Origin: Anaerolineae bacterium
GTDB taxonomy: Bacteria > Chloroflexota > Anaerolineae > Anaerolineales > UBA11579
DNA: 49,283 nt
Assembly (NCBI GenBank): GCA_004297445.1
Contig: SCUK01000027.1
Location: 1 to 49,283, forward strand
Reading direction: 5' to 3'
Below, in pieces: positions 37,763 through 46,002 of the stretch (its first letter is position 1; every line of letters begins with the position of its first letter). The notes below the pieces were generated by a model, which ran no database searches, was not told where the DNA came from, and worked only from the letters and a program-made list of their open reading frames with translations. A program made the translations under genes and the position numbers.

Positions 37763-39844
37763 ATGAAACGAATCGTTGGCCCGATTCTGGTGTTTGCGTT
37801 TGTGTTATCTGCGTGTGGAGGAGGTGCCGAAACCACGCCAACCGAACCGGCGGCTGAACCGCCCACCGAAGCGGCAGCCCCTACGGACACCGCCGTCCCC
37901 GAACCTACCGCAACCGACGAACCCACTGCTACCCCCGAACCCACCGCGACCCCTGAGCCACAACCCATTACAGCCGCCAATGCCGCCGGGCTGGTGCTTG
38001 CCAGCGTCACCGACCTGGGCCGTGAATTCCTGGGCGACCCGCGTGCCAACTGGAACGCTGCCAGGTGGACGCCGGACGGCGCCTATGTCGTCGTCGAGAC
38101 CGACCGCGGCTTTGACACGCTGGACGGCGCTTCGCTGGAACTGGTGTACAGCGCCGATGGCTACCTGCCGGTGGACATGCTGGCTGATGGCCGCGTGGCC
38201 GCCCTTATGGGCGAAGAGCTCGTCTTCATTAACCCCGCCACCGGCGAGACTGAATCCAAAGGCACGGTGAGCAACCCCGACGTGCTGGCGGTGAGCGCTG
38301 ATGGCAGCCTGTTGGCTTACGTCACCGGACCGGACACTGTAAGTCTGGTTGACCTTGCAAGCGGCACGGCAATCGACATTGGCATCACCCGCTCATTTGC
38401 CCAAACTCGAACTACGGATCTGGTCTTCCGTCCCGACGGGCAAATCCTCTTCGTATCGGGTGAGGATGCCCGGCCAGCGTACTTCACCACACTGATTAAC
38501 ACTGCCGATGGGTCGAAACTCTACGAGATGCCCGGCAACGGCCGCGTCATCCCCGCCCCGAATGACACCTGGTACATGTACTTGAACAATAGCGCCTCCA
38601 CAAGCGCAGGTGAATTGGCGCGGCCAAAGAACGATGCTCCCGAGCCATTCCTTCAGGCTGGTTTTGCCAAAGAGTCGGGTGGCTATGTGGATGGAAAGGG
38701 AACCGTCGCCGGGCTGTTAGATTATTCCTTCATCGGCAGTTCGCAGGAATGGGCCGCGCTCTACCTCGGTGCCTACACCGATTTCAACACGGGTTTCACC
38801 CAACCTACTTTTTTGATTCTATTCTGGAATGACGCTGGCGCCAATACCGGCACGATTGCCGAATTGCCGGATGCCGGCATACCACTAAGCCTGGAGTTCT
38901 CCCCGGATGGCAGCGCCTTTATCACCACAGATTGGGAAGGCACTGTGCGGCTGTGGAGTCGCGATGGGTCTGGCCTGGCGGTCAATGACGGTTATGCCAG
39001 CGGTAGCCATGCCGTATTGAGCCCGTCTGGTGAATCCCTGGCTGTGCCCAACGCGGAAGGTGTCACCATCTTAAATTCCTCAGATTTGAGCCAGACGGCC
39101 GCTTATGAATACCCGGCCTCCACCATTGAGGGCGCGGCGAACTTCAACGGCCATGCGTTCTTCATTGATTCCGATACGATTGTTGTGGCGGTTGAATCCG
39201 TGGCCAACCCCAGTTGGAACTATGGCGGGCGCAAGGTCATCGTCCTGGACATCGCTTCGGGTGAAACCCTGCGCAGCCTCGAATACCTGCACAGTTGCAG
39301 CCTCAGCGGGGCGGGTGTGTCTATCCTGTGCCAGAATCTTGACAATAACTCAACCCAGGTGGTGCGCCTCTCGGATGGCGCGTTGCTGACCTCATTCAAG
39401 GCTGCAGAAGACCTGCGCTTCCTGCGCCTCTCGAATGATGGCAATCTGCTGTCGTCCTGCCGCGAGGGCGCGGCATCCATCACCGTCCAGAATTTTGCCA
39501 CGGGCGGTAGCCGGCCGTACAACTTTCCCTGTCAGGACGTGCTCTTCCTGCCTGGTGATACGTCTGTCCTGCTGGCGGACGGCTCGCTGGTGGACGTCGA
39601 GACCCGTGAGGTGATTGGTACATTCGCCTTCCCCGCGCCCTATGCCGAGTTCCCTGCCGCGTTCTTCAGCCCCAACGGCGATTTCGTCGTCATCGGCCAC
39701 CATGTCTATGACTTGGCCAGCGGCGCGTTGCTCACGACTCTGGACGGCTACGACGCCCTGTACGGTGGCGCGTTGGCGGAAGACGGCCTGACCCTGTTCC
39801 TGCTCACCGACCGCGGCCTGGAGCGCTGGAGCGTGAACCAGTAA
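37763..39844 (+). CDS. Large beta-propeller (WD40-like) lipoprotein
   Basis: A 693-residue lipoprotein. Lipobox VLSAC (C18), then a low-complexity linker of EPTATPEPTATPEP-type repeats to about residue 70. The rest is a beta-propeller with recurring blade endings such as VLAVSADGSLLAYV, LSLEFSPDGSAFITTDWEGTVRLWS, HAVLSPSGESLAVPN, LRLSNDGNLLSSC and AFFSPNGDFVVIG. These resemble WD40/PQQ-like blades, probably two propellers given the length. It is held outside the membrane; a scaffold or binding role is likely and no catalytic motif is seen. AGAGGAAG precedes the ATG. It is monocistronic, with a strong terminator after it. Confidence 0.8.
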   Translation: MKRIVGPILVFAFVLSACGGGAETTPTEPAAEPPTEAAAPTDTAVPEPTATDEPTATPEPTATPEPQPITAANAAGLVLASVTDLGREFLGDPRANWNAARWTPDGAYVVVETDRGFDTLDGASLELVYSADGYLPVDMLADGRVAALMGEELVFINPATGETESKGTVSNPDVLAVSADGSLLAYVTGPDTVSLVDLASGTAIDIGITRSFAQTRTTDLVFRPDGQILFVSGEDARPAYFTTLINTADGSKLYEMPGNGRVIPAPNDTWYMYLNNSASTSAGELARPKNDAPEPFLQAGFAKESGGYVDGKGTVAGLLDYSFIGSSQEWAALYLGAYTDFNTGFTQPTFLILFWNDAGANTGTIAELPDAGIPLSLEFSPDGSAFITTDWEGTVRLWSRDGSGLAVNDGYASGSHAVLSPSGESLAVPNAEGVTILNSSDLSQTAAYEYPASTIEGAANFNGHAFFIDSDTIVVAVESVANPSWNYGGRKVIVLDIASGETLRSLEYLHSCSLSGAGVSILCQNLDNNSTQVVRLSDGALLTSFKAAEDLRFLRLSNDGNLLSSCREGAASITVQNFATGGSRPYNFPCQDVLFLPGDTSVLLADGSLVDVETREVIGTFAFPAPYAEFPAAFFSPNGDFVVIGHHVYDLASGALLTTLDGYDALYGGALAEDGLTLFLLTDRGLERWSVNQ

Positions 39845-39867
39845 CCGCAGGTCTGTTGCCCTGAATC

Positions 39868-39899
39868 AAACGTCCTCCCGTAGTCTGGGAGGACGTTTT
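39868..39899. terminator. Bidirectional intrinsic terminator
   Basis: AAACGTCCTCCC, a seven-base loop and GGGAGGACGTTTT. The 12-bp perfect stem lies between the convergent lipoprotein gene and the sigma-factor operon. Confidence 0.85.
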
Positions 39900-39912
39900 G
39901 GTTGTTAAGAAC

Positions 39913-40197
39913 TTAACGGCGCCACAGGTTCGCCCACCACAGGCGTACCTTCTGCCAGAAGGTGAGCGGCGGCGGGCGGCGGCTGGTGATCTCGCTGATG
40001 AGGCGCGGCCGGGTGCGTTCGCGGAAGGCGGACGAGGGGCGGGTGTTGTGACCCTTCTGCACTTCACGGGCCACCGCCACCAGCCGGCGCAGCTTGTTAA
40101 TATCCTCGGCTGGATAATCCCTCAGAATTTCCTCAAAGTCTTCACCGGCCTTCAGGCGGGTGAAGATTGCATCCAGTGCTTCGTAGAGATCTACCAT
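39913..40197 (-). CDS. Small partner of the ECF sigma factor (anti-sigma-like N-terminal module)
   Basis: A 94-residue basic protein. The N-terminal half (LYEALDAIFTRLKAGEDFEEILRDYPAEDINKLRRLVAVAREV) resembles the start of anti-sigma proteins that follow ECF genes in Chloroflexota and Actinobacteria (LxxGExxEExLxxYP...LxPLL). The expected membrane helix and extracytoplasmic part are missing; instead it ends with an aromatic and basic tail (FWQKVRLWWANLWRR) that could sit on the membrane surface. Its start overlaps the end of the sigma gene by seven bases. A regulatory role on the sigma factor is inferred. Confidence 0.65.
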   Translation of the reverse strand: MVDLYEALDAIFTRLKAGEDFEEILRDYPAEDINKLRRLVAVAREVQKGHNTRPSSAFRERTRPRLISEITSRRPPPLTFWQKVRLWWANLWRR

Positions 40198-40748
40198 GGT
40201 TCTTCGCCTCCCAGAATGCGTTCCAGGGCCTGCAAACCGCGCATTTGCAGTGCCCGGACCGCGCCGGGCTTCTTGCCAACGAACCCCGCAATTTCATTGG
40301 TGTCATAGCCTTCGATGAACTTCAACACCAGCACCTCACGCTGGTCATCCGTCAATTGGCGCAGGGCATTTGCCAGTTGGTCCCCCTGCTGAGTCCGCCG
40401 CAGCAGGCTCTCAGGGTCTTCTTCGTCCACCAGCGGCCCGGCGGTTTCGAGAGATTGTTCCTGTTTTATGGTACGGTAATGGTCAATAACGGTGTTGCGG
40501 GCAATACTGAACAGCCACGCCCCGAAGGACAGGCCGCGGTCGCGGTAACCTTGCAGGTTTTCCCAGGCTTTGAGAAACACGCGTGAAGTCAGGTCTTCGG
40601 CCAGCGGCTCGTCTGAAACCCGGTAGTAGACGAACCGGTACAGGCGGTCAACGTAGGCGTCATACAGCAAGCCAAAGGCATTTGGGTCACCGGCTTTTGC
40701 GGCCCGCACCAGTTTGGCTTCATCTCTCAGGGGACTGTCTTCCGTCAT
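40191..40748 (-). CDS. ECF-type RNA polymerase sigma factor
   Basis: A 185-residue sigma-70 family factor with only regions 2 and 4. Region 2 is FGLLYDAYVDRLYRFVYYRVSDEPLAEDLTSRVFLKAWENL, followed by the -10-reading segment FGAWLFSIARNTVIDHYR. Region 4 is LTDDQREVLVLKFIEGYDTNEIAGFVGKKPGAVRALQMRGLQAL, a helix-turn-helix for the -35 element. It directs transcription of an unknown regulon. The start is ATG 40748, or GTG 40751. A minus-strand TACAAT ends nine bases before the ATG, so the mRNA is probably leaderless. Confidence 0.92.
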   Translation of the reverse strand: MTEDSPLRDEAKLVRAAKAGDPNAFGLLYDAYVDRLYRFVYYRVSDEPLAEDLTSRVFLKAWENLQGYRDRGLSFGAWLFSIARNTVIDHYRTIKQEQSLETAGPLVDEEDPESLLRRTQQGDQLANALRQLTDDQREVLVLKFIEGYDTNEIAGFVGKKPGAVRALQMRGLQALERILGGEEPW

Positions 40749-40757
40749 CACAGTACA

Positions 40758-40763
40758 ATTGTA
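40758..40763 (-). promoter_or_regulatory. -10 box for a probable leaderless sigma-factor mRNA
   Basis: TACAAT on the minus strand is half of the perfect palindrome TACAATTGTA (40754-40763), so a -10-like box faces both ways. It ends nine bases before ATG 40748 (six before GTG 40751). Confidence 0.5.
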
Positions 40764-40864
40764 GCGGTAAATAGGCGTTCTCTGTCAGGATTCTTTGGCT
40801 GGCGAAGTTGAGACGAGTCCTCAGCTTCGCCATAGTCTCTATCAATTTCCGCCTTGTGGTCTTG

Positions 40865-40870
40865 TATAAT
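40865..40870 (+). promoter_or_regulatory. -10 box for a probable leaderless cyclase/AAA mRNA
   Basis: A consensus TATAAT preceded by TTG ends six bases before the ATG at 40877. The gap CGTTTC contains no ribosome-binding site. Confidence 0.65.
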
Positions 40871-40876
40871 CGTTTC

Positions 40877-43800
40877 ATGAAATGCGCCAATTGCGGCACA
40901 ACCTGGCCGGATGACTTGCAAGGCGTGATGAAATTTTGCGGCGCCTGTGGCGCCGGGCTCGCAGACAGCCTTCCCAACACTCCCCTCATCCAGACCTATG
41001 TGGCCCACAACGTCACCACCGCCCCTGGTGGCGAATTACGTTATGTCACTGTGTTGTTTGCCGACCTGGTGGGCTTCACGTCCTTTGCCGAAGACCGTCC
41101 GCCGGACGAAGTTTCGCGGGTGGTCGGAGACCTGCTCCAGCAGTTGGGCAAAGACATTGAGCAGTTTAATGGCGGGGTGTACCAGTTTCTGGGGGATGGC
41201 GTCATCGGCACGTTTGGTCTGCCGCGCCCGGACCCCAGCGCCGCCCGCAATGCGGTGCGCGCCGGCCTGGCGATGCAGAACACCACCCAGGCTTACGCCG
41301 AAGAAACCAGTATCCAGTTCCAATTGCGGGTGGGCATCCACGCCGGCGATCTGATGTTCCGTGCCCTTTCCGGCAGTTGGACAATCATGGGAGACACGGT
41401 CAATACCGCCAGTCGTATTCAAAGCGCCGCGACACCCACCCGAGTCTGGATTTCTCGCCCTCTCTATGAAGAAACCCATCGTTACTTCTCGATCGTACCC
41501 CGCCCGGCAATTGAGCTCAAAGGCAAGCGCGTTTCCGTGCAGCCCTACGAAGTGGTGGCCGAACGGTTGACCCCGGCTCTGGAGCTGCCCACATTTGTGG
41601 GGCGCGAACAGGAATGGGAACGACTGCAAGAGGAGTTGCGAGCCTGCCTGAACGAAAAGGCGCTGCGTCTTGTTGTGCTGCGCGGCCCGGCAGGCGTGGG
41701 GAAGAGCCGTCTGGTATGGGAACTGCGCGACTGGGTCCAGCGTCAGCCTGAGATCTACCGCATTGACGTGGCGCAATATGACCATAGCGAACGTCTGCCC
41801 TCGCATGGCCTGAATACCCTCATTCGCACCCGGTTTGATCTGCCGCTGGCTCTGGACGAGGCGCAAACCCTCCAGCGCCTCCAGGCCGCCCTGCCGGACC
41901 AATACCCGCACCTGGAACCGGAGCGCCGCGCGCTGGCCGCGGAATTCCTCGCCTTCGTCATGGGTATCAGCAAGACCGGCCAGCAGATACACAGCCTGGA
42001 CGGCCGGGGCAAGTGGGATGGCGCCTTCATTGAAGTCAAGAACTGGCTGGAAGGCATCTCTCGGGCAGAGCCATGGATCTGGTTCCTGGAAGATGTACAA
42101 AAGGGCGATGCCGACACCGCCAGTTTTCTGGACTGGTTGCTGCAGGTGGAGTGGAGCGGCCCGCTTTTTGTGGTCGTCACGCTGCGTGAAGAAGATTTCG
42201 ACTCAGAGTCGTACTGGTATGAACCGATCTACCGCTGGGTGACGCAGGGCCGCGCCGCCGAAATTCGCCTTGCAGAGATTGAGCCGCGCCGGCTGGCGCA
42301 GGCGCTGGTGGACATGGCGAGCGGCGAGATTTCCCTGGCCACGGCCGAACACATTGCCGAGCACACCGAAGGCAATCCGCTCTTTGCCACCGAAGTCATC
42401 CTGTTCCTTCGGGATCAGGGCCTGCTCAATGATGAACTGGCGCTGGAGAAACTGACTTTGCCCGGCTCGGTGCGTGAAGTGATGGAAGCGCGCCTGGAGC
42501 GTCTGGGCCAGAACGGCAAAGAAGTCGCCAAGCGCGGCGCGCTGGTGGGGCGGCGCTTCACCAGCGAAGCCGTGGAGCGCATCTGGGAAAAACCCAACGC
42601 CGACCTCGAAGATGGGCTGGTGGTCCTGAGGGAAACCGAGACGGTATTCGAAGAGGCATCCAAGCTCTTTGTGGGTGAGTTGGAACAGGTCTTCCGGCAT
42701 GGCCGTTTGCAGGAAGCCGCGCTGGCCCGCATCCCGCGTGCCGATCGTTTGCGCTGGCTTTCCGGCCTGGAGAACTGGGCGTGCAGCAAATTGACCAACC
42801 TGGGCGCGAACTGGCAGGCCGCCGGCATCCAGCTGGCGCCGGTCATTGCCCGGTCGCTGGAGGAGCATGGCAAGGCCCTCGAGTCCAGCCTGTGGTATGA
42901 AATTCTTGGGTTGCTCCACCGCCGCCAGAATCGCGGGCGCGAAAGCGCTCTGGCGTTGCAAAAGGCGCTGGGGCAGGCTCACGGGGTCCAGAAACTGGGC
43001 ATCGCACGCCTGGCCGCGGAAACCCTCAGCTTCAACGGCGAACCGGAGAAAGCGCTGGCCTTGCTGGATAGCCTGCGCAAGACCACCGAGATTCGCACGC
43101 CGGACCTGCCGGAAGATGTGGAGGCGCGTCGGCAGTCGTTGATTGCCAATGCATTGGAAGATTGGCCGCGCCTCTCGCGCCGCGAAGCCGAAGTTGCCGT
43201 GCGACTGGCGCGTTGCGAGGCGCTGAATGCCCTGGGCCGGGCCGAGGAAGCCGGCCGCGAGTTCGCTGCTCTGGAAAAGGTCCTCCAGCTGGTGAGCGGC
43301 CATGCCGGGAACCTGCTCTGGTTGCGCTGGGGCCGCCAGTATGCGCACACCCTTTCCGAACTGCTGGCCGACCCGGCTGCCGCGCCGGCGGTGTATGCGC
43401 GCGTGCGCGCCAGAGTGTCTGTGGACCAGCCGGAACTGGCCGACGAAGCCCTGCAATTCCTCATGGGGGAAGCGATGGCCGCCTCCCGGTTGGGGCATTA
43501 TGACGATGCCAAACGCCTGACTGACCAGAGCCTGACGCTGGCGCGCCAGAATGACAATGCCCTGGCCGAAAGCCGGTCTTTTAATCAGATAGGAATTATC
43601 GCCACCGGTCGCGGGGACATTCAGGAATCCGCCGAGGCCTATGGTCGCTCGCTGGTCATCAGCCAGGCCATCGGTTATCGGCGCGGTGAAGTCGTGTCGT
43701 TGCACAATCTCGGCATCACCAGTATGGACCAATATGACCTGGAGGGCGCCGCCCAGTGTCAGCAGCAATACTTTTCGCTCAGTCTCGTAACCGGCAACAA

Positions 43801-44302
43801 ACCGGCCGAGGCCTACGCGCCGGCCTATCTGGGGATGATTGCAATTGAGAAGGGCGACTTCGAACATGCCCGCGAACTGCTGGATGACGCCGGCCAGGTC
43901 GCCGGCCAAAACGGATGGAAGCGGGTCACCGCGCTGGTGAAAGGGTTTGAAGGTCTGCTCTTCTTCCGGCGCTGGCTGGCCGAAGGTGACCCGGCAGCGT
44001 TGAAAGCTGCCAATGATGTCCTGTTGGAAAACGAAGACGGCTGGAAACTGGTGGATGAAGCCGGGGAATTGTATGCCAATCTCATTCTGGCCCTCCATGC
44101 CAGCGGCAGGGCGGCGGAGGCTGCCAGTGTGTTGGAACGTGGGCGCACCAATGTAGACCCGTCCTGGGTCATCGCCCGCACCTGGCTGGATGGCGCCGGG
44201 GCGCTGCTGACCGGCAGTGACCTGTCCCCGACGCTTGCCTGGTTCCGGCAGGGTGGCAACGAACGCGCCGCCCGCTTCCTGGAAGGATTCCTCGCCGCTT
44301 GA
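40877..44302 (+). CDS. Zinc-ribbon, class III cyclase, AAA/STAND-type ATPase and TPR fusion protein
   Basis: A 1141-residue signalling protein. A zinc ribbon (CANC at 3-6, CGAC at 21-24) is followed by a class III cyclase domain (about 55-225): VLFADLVGFTSFAE, QFLGDGVIGTFG, VGIHAGDLMF, IMGDTVNTASRIQ. Then an ATPase (about 236-560) with FVGREQEWERLQEEL and the Walker A GPAGVGKSR near 270, and C-terminal TPR-like repeats (about 640-1100). The usual purine-reading lysine two or three residues before the GD motif is a glutamine here (VYQFLGDG), so activity or substrate may differ, or the domain may be regulatory. The length fits the family of cyclase-ATPase-TPR regulators. ATG 40877 is chosen over the upstream frame because a perfect TATAAT lies six bases before it. 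Confidence 0.9.
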   Translation: MKCANCGTTWPDDLQGVMKFCGACGAGLADSLPNTPLIQTYVAHNVTTAPGGELRYVTVLFADLVGFTSFAEDRPPDEVSRVVGDLLQQLGKDIEQFNGGVYQFLGDGVIGTFGLPRPDPSAARNAVRAGLAMQNTTQAYAEETSIQFQLRVGIHAGDLMFRALSGSWTIMGDTVNTASRIQSAATPTRVWISRPLYEETHRYFSIVPRPAIELKGKRVSVQPYEVVAERLTPALELPTFVGREQEWERLQEELRACLNEKALRLVVLRGPAGVGKSRLVWELRDWVQRQPEIYRIDVAQYDHSERLPSHGLNTLIRTRFDLPLALDEAQTLQRLQAALPDQYPHLEPERRALAAEFLAFVMGISKTGQQIHSLDGRGKWDGAFIEVKNWLEGISRAEPWIWFLEDVQKGDADTASFLDWLLQVEWSGPLFVVVTLREEDFDSESYWYEPIYRWVTQGRAAEIRLAEIEPRRLAQALVDMASGEISLATAEHIAEHTEGNPLFATEVILFLRDQGLLNDELALEKLTLPGSVREVMEARLERLGQNGKEVAKRGALVGRRFTSEAVERIWEKPNADLEDGLVVLRETETVFEEASKLFVGELEQVFRHGRLQEAALARIPRADRLRWLSGLENWACSKLTNLGANWQAAGIQLAPVIARSLEEHGKALESSLWYEILGLLHRRQNRGRESALALQKALGQAHGVQKLGIARLAAETLSFNGEPEKALALLDSLRKTTEIRTPDLPEDVEARRQSLIANALEDWPRLSRREAEVAVRLARCEALNALGRAEEAGREFAALEKVLQLVSGHAGNLLWLRWGRQYAHTLSELLADPAAAPAVYARVRARVSVDQPELADEALQFLMGEAMAASRLGHYDDAKRLTDQSLTLARQNDNALAESRSFNQIGIIATGRGDIQESAEAYGRSLVISQAIGYRRGEVVSLHNLGITSMDQYDLEGAAQCQQQYFSLSLVTGNKPAEAYAPAYLGMIAIEKGDFEHARELLDDAGQVAGQNGWKRVTALVKGFEGLLFFRRWLAEGDPAALKAANDVLLENEDGWKLVDEAGELYANLILALHASGRAAEAASVLERGRTNVDPSWVIARTWLDGAGALLTGSDLSPTLAWFRQGGNERAARFLEGFLAA

Positions 44303-44489
44303 TTTTGATCCGTTCAGGCTCAAACTCTCTCCGAACCGTTCATCCTTGACGAGGTAGACAATGCCTCGCTTCACATCGAACCATTGCTTTTGCGCGGCTA
44401 CAGCGACGCCAAAGTGGCCAGTATTCAGTAGTTCGTAATTTCTCCTTACTCTGAGAATCCTACAAAAGTTGGAAAAACTACCATAACGG

Positions 44490-44505
44490 GAGAGAGCACT
44501 CTCTC
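44490..44505. promoter_or_regulatory. Palindrome upstream of the secreted protein gene
   Basis: GAGAGAG-CA-CTCTCTC is a perfect 7-bp inverted repeat, 51 bases before the ATG at 44557. The rest of the 254-base gap (44303-44556) shows no gene and no clear promoter hexamers. Confidence 0.4.
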
Positions 44506-44556
44506 GTTTCCGGCCATGTACCTGTACAGGGCACAAACTTCAAGAAGGAGGCACGT

Positions 44557-45183
44557 ATGCTTACACTCAAACTTGCAGTAAAGGCGGCTGTTGCCCTTGC
44601 GCTGGTCGTCGCGACTGCACTGACGGCCAGCCCGGAGGCGCGCGGTCGCCTGAGCAACTTCGGAAGGGCGGCGGTCCGATCCGTTAATCAGATCAACGAG
44701 AATGCCGATTTACACGTCGGCGGAGAAGCCGGCGGGCAAGTGGAAATAGATGGGCAGAGCCAACTCGAAGGTGAAGTAGCCGCAGAGGACTCTGCGGCCG
44801 TTGCAGCCGGTGATTCGCAGGCAGACGGTGGGACTACAAGTGATGCTGGCGCCTCAGCGCAGACCTGGGTGCAGGTCGGCCTCGATAGCCCGCTGGTAGG
44901 TTTGCTTGGCAACGGTGCTGTTGGCTTGCACGTGGAGGACACAGAATGCGGCAGCGCCAGCGTGAAGACCCGGCTCGTGTGGGATCCGCAGACGTACCTG
45001 AAAGCTGCGGCAGATGCGGGGGGGACTCTGCGTCTCTACCGGGATGGCTCGCTGATCGCCGAACTGGATCACGAGACCAGCGCCTATGTGGATACCGCTC
45101 CGCTCGGTGACCATGAGTACCGCCTCGAATATGAAGCTGCCGGAACGGTCTACTGGCAGGTAGCCGATGGCGGCACCTGCTAA
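44557..45183 (+). CDS. Secreted protein of unknown function
   Basis: A 208-residue exported protein. The N-terminus (KLAVKAAVALALVVATALTASPEARG) is a signal peptide or membrane anchor. A low-complexity Gly/Ala/Glu/Asp segment spans about 45-105 (GGEAGGQVEIDGQSQLEGE). The C-terminal half (about 105-208) looks like one beta-sandwich: KTRLVWDPQTYLKAAADAGGTLRLYRDGSLIAELDHETSAYVDTAPLGDHEYRLEYEA, which fits a fibronectin type III-like fold. Two cysteines (TECGS and the final GGTC) could bridge. The ATG has a strong AGAAGGAGG ribosome-binding site, and a terminator follows, so it is monocistronic. Confidence 0.7.
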   Translation: MLTLKLAVKAAVALALVVATALTASPEARGRLSNFGRAAVRSVNQINENADLHVGGEAGGQVEIDGQSQLEGEVAAEDSAAVAAGDSQADGGTTSDAGASAQTWVQVGLDSPLVGLLGNGAVGLHVEDTECGSASVKTRLVWDPQTYLKAAADAGGTLRLYRDGSLIAELDHETSAYVDTAPLGDHEYRLEYEAAGTVYWQVADGGTC

Positions 45184-45202
45184 CCATCACCATCCAGTAG
45201 TG

Positions 45203-45234
45203 AAAGGCGACCCGCAAGGGTCGCCTTTTCGTTT
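45203..45234 (+). terminator. Intrinsic terminator after the secreted protein gene
   Basis: AAAGGCGACCC, loop GCAA, GGGTCGCCTTT, then TCGTTTT. Its core GGCGACCCGCA recurs in the terminator at 47422-47450. Confidence 0.85.
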
Positions 45235-45250
45235 TAAGCATTTCGGGACC

Positions 45251-45280
45251 TTGACAAAATTCAATAAATCGCTGTAAACT
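45251..45280 (+). promoter_or_regulatory. Promoter of the regulator-MFS operon
   Basis: TTGACA, an 18-base spacer and TAAACT. A TATCGATA palindrome (45285-45292) covers the probable start site and could be the operator for the regulator encoded downstream. Confidence 0.65.
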
Positions 45281-45322
45281 GTTGTATCGATAAAATAAAT
45301 TTCAGCGAACAAAGGAATTGAT

Positions 45323-45982
45323 ATGACCCCCAATGACCACAAGCCCGCTCCGGTACTCATGATTCATGACCTGGAAGCCCTCAAATGCATCGCCGATCCA
45401 CTGCGTACTCAGATTATGGAAGTCCTGAACGTGAACACCCTCACCATCAACCAGATTGCGGAACGTCTCGGTCTGGCGGCCAGCAAGCTGTATTACCACA
45501 TCAGCCTGCTGGAAAAACACGGCTTCGTACAGGTGGTGGAGACGAGCACCAAAGGCAACATTGTGGAGAAAACGTACGGCGCGGCCGCCCTCACCTTCGA
45601 GTTGAACAAAGAGTTGCTGCACTTCAAAGAAGATAGCGTGCCTGATTCCCTTAATGCCATGCTGGTCAGCACACTCGAAGTGACCCGCCTTGACCTGCTG
45701 CGCAGCCTGGAAGCCCGTGAGTTCAACCGTCTGCAAGGCGCGCAGGACAACCCGCGGCGGGCGTTTCTCAACCGCGCCCTGCGCCGCATCCCGGATGCGC
45801 GCGCCGAGGAGTTCATGGAGCGGCTTACCGGCCTGCTGGAAGAATTCGAGGCCGAGCCGGAGGCCCGGGCCGGCCAGGCGCCGATGTATGCCATGACCGT
45901 GGCGATGTATCCCAGCTTCTATTATCACGAGGAACTGGACAAGTCCCCTGCCAGGAAAACCCGCAAGCGAACAAAGAAATGA
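45323..45982 (+). CDS. ArsR/HTH_20-type winged-helix transcriptional regulator
   Basis: A 219-residue DNA-binding protein. The winged helix-turn-helix lies at about 16-80: LKCIADPLRTQIMEVLNVNTLTINQIAERLGLAASKLYYHISLLEKHGFVQVVET. This is the pattern of ArsR-like repressors that need no metal ligand. The longer C-terminal part (about 85-200) is helical and probably binds an effector or mediates dimerisation. It lies upstream of an MFS exporter in the same operon (stop 20 bases before the exporter start), the usual layout for a local repressor of its own pump. Promoter and possible operator are at 45251-45292; AAGGA precedes the ATG. Confidence 0.85.
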   Translation: MTPNDHKPAPVLMIHDLEALKCIADPLRTQIMEVLNVNTLTINQIAERLGLAASKLYYHISLLEKHGFVQVVETSTKGNIVEKTYGAAALTFELNKELLHFKEDSVPDSLNAMLVSTLEVTRLDLLRSLEAREFNRLQGAQDNPRRAFLNRALRRIPDARAEEFMERLTGLLEEFEAEPEARAGQAPMYAMTVAMYPSFYYHEELDKSPARKTRKRTKK

Positions 45983-46002
45983 CCCACAAGGAGATACTTC
46001 CC

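Noticed and set aside
37840-37970. Short tandem DNA repeats that could suggest a microsatellite or CRISPR-like array
   Set aside because: These encode the EPTATPEP linker of the lipoprotein; spacing is 12-18 bases with no spacers.
40054-40763. Possible toxin-antitoxin pair in the two small overlapping minus-strand genes
   Set aside because: The larger one is a clear ECF sigma factor with regions 2 and 4, so the small one is better read as its regulator.
42203-44536. A 777-codon open frame on the minus strand opposite the cyclase/AAA gene
   Set aside because: It lies wholly antisense to a gene with clear cyclase, Walker A and TPR motifs, and its translation shows no domain; it is a codon-bias shadow of GC-rich coding DNA.
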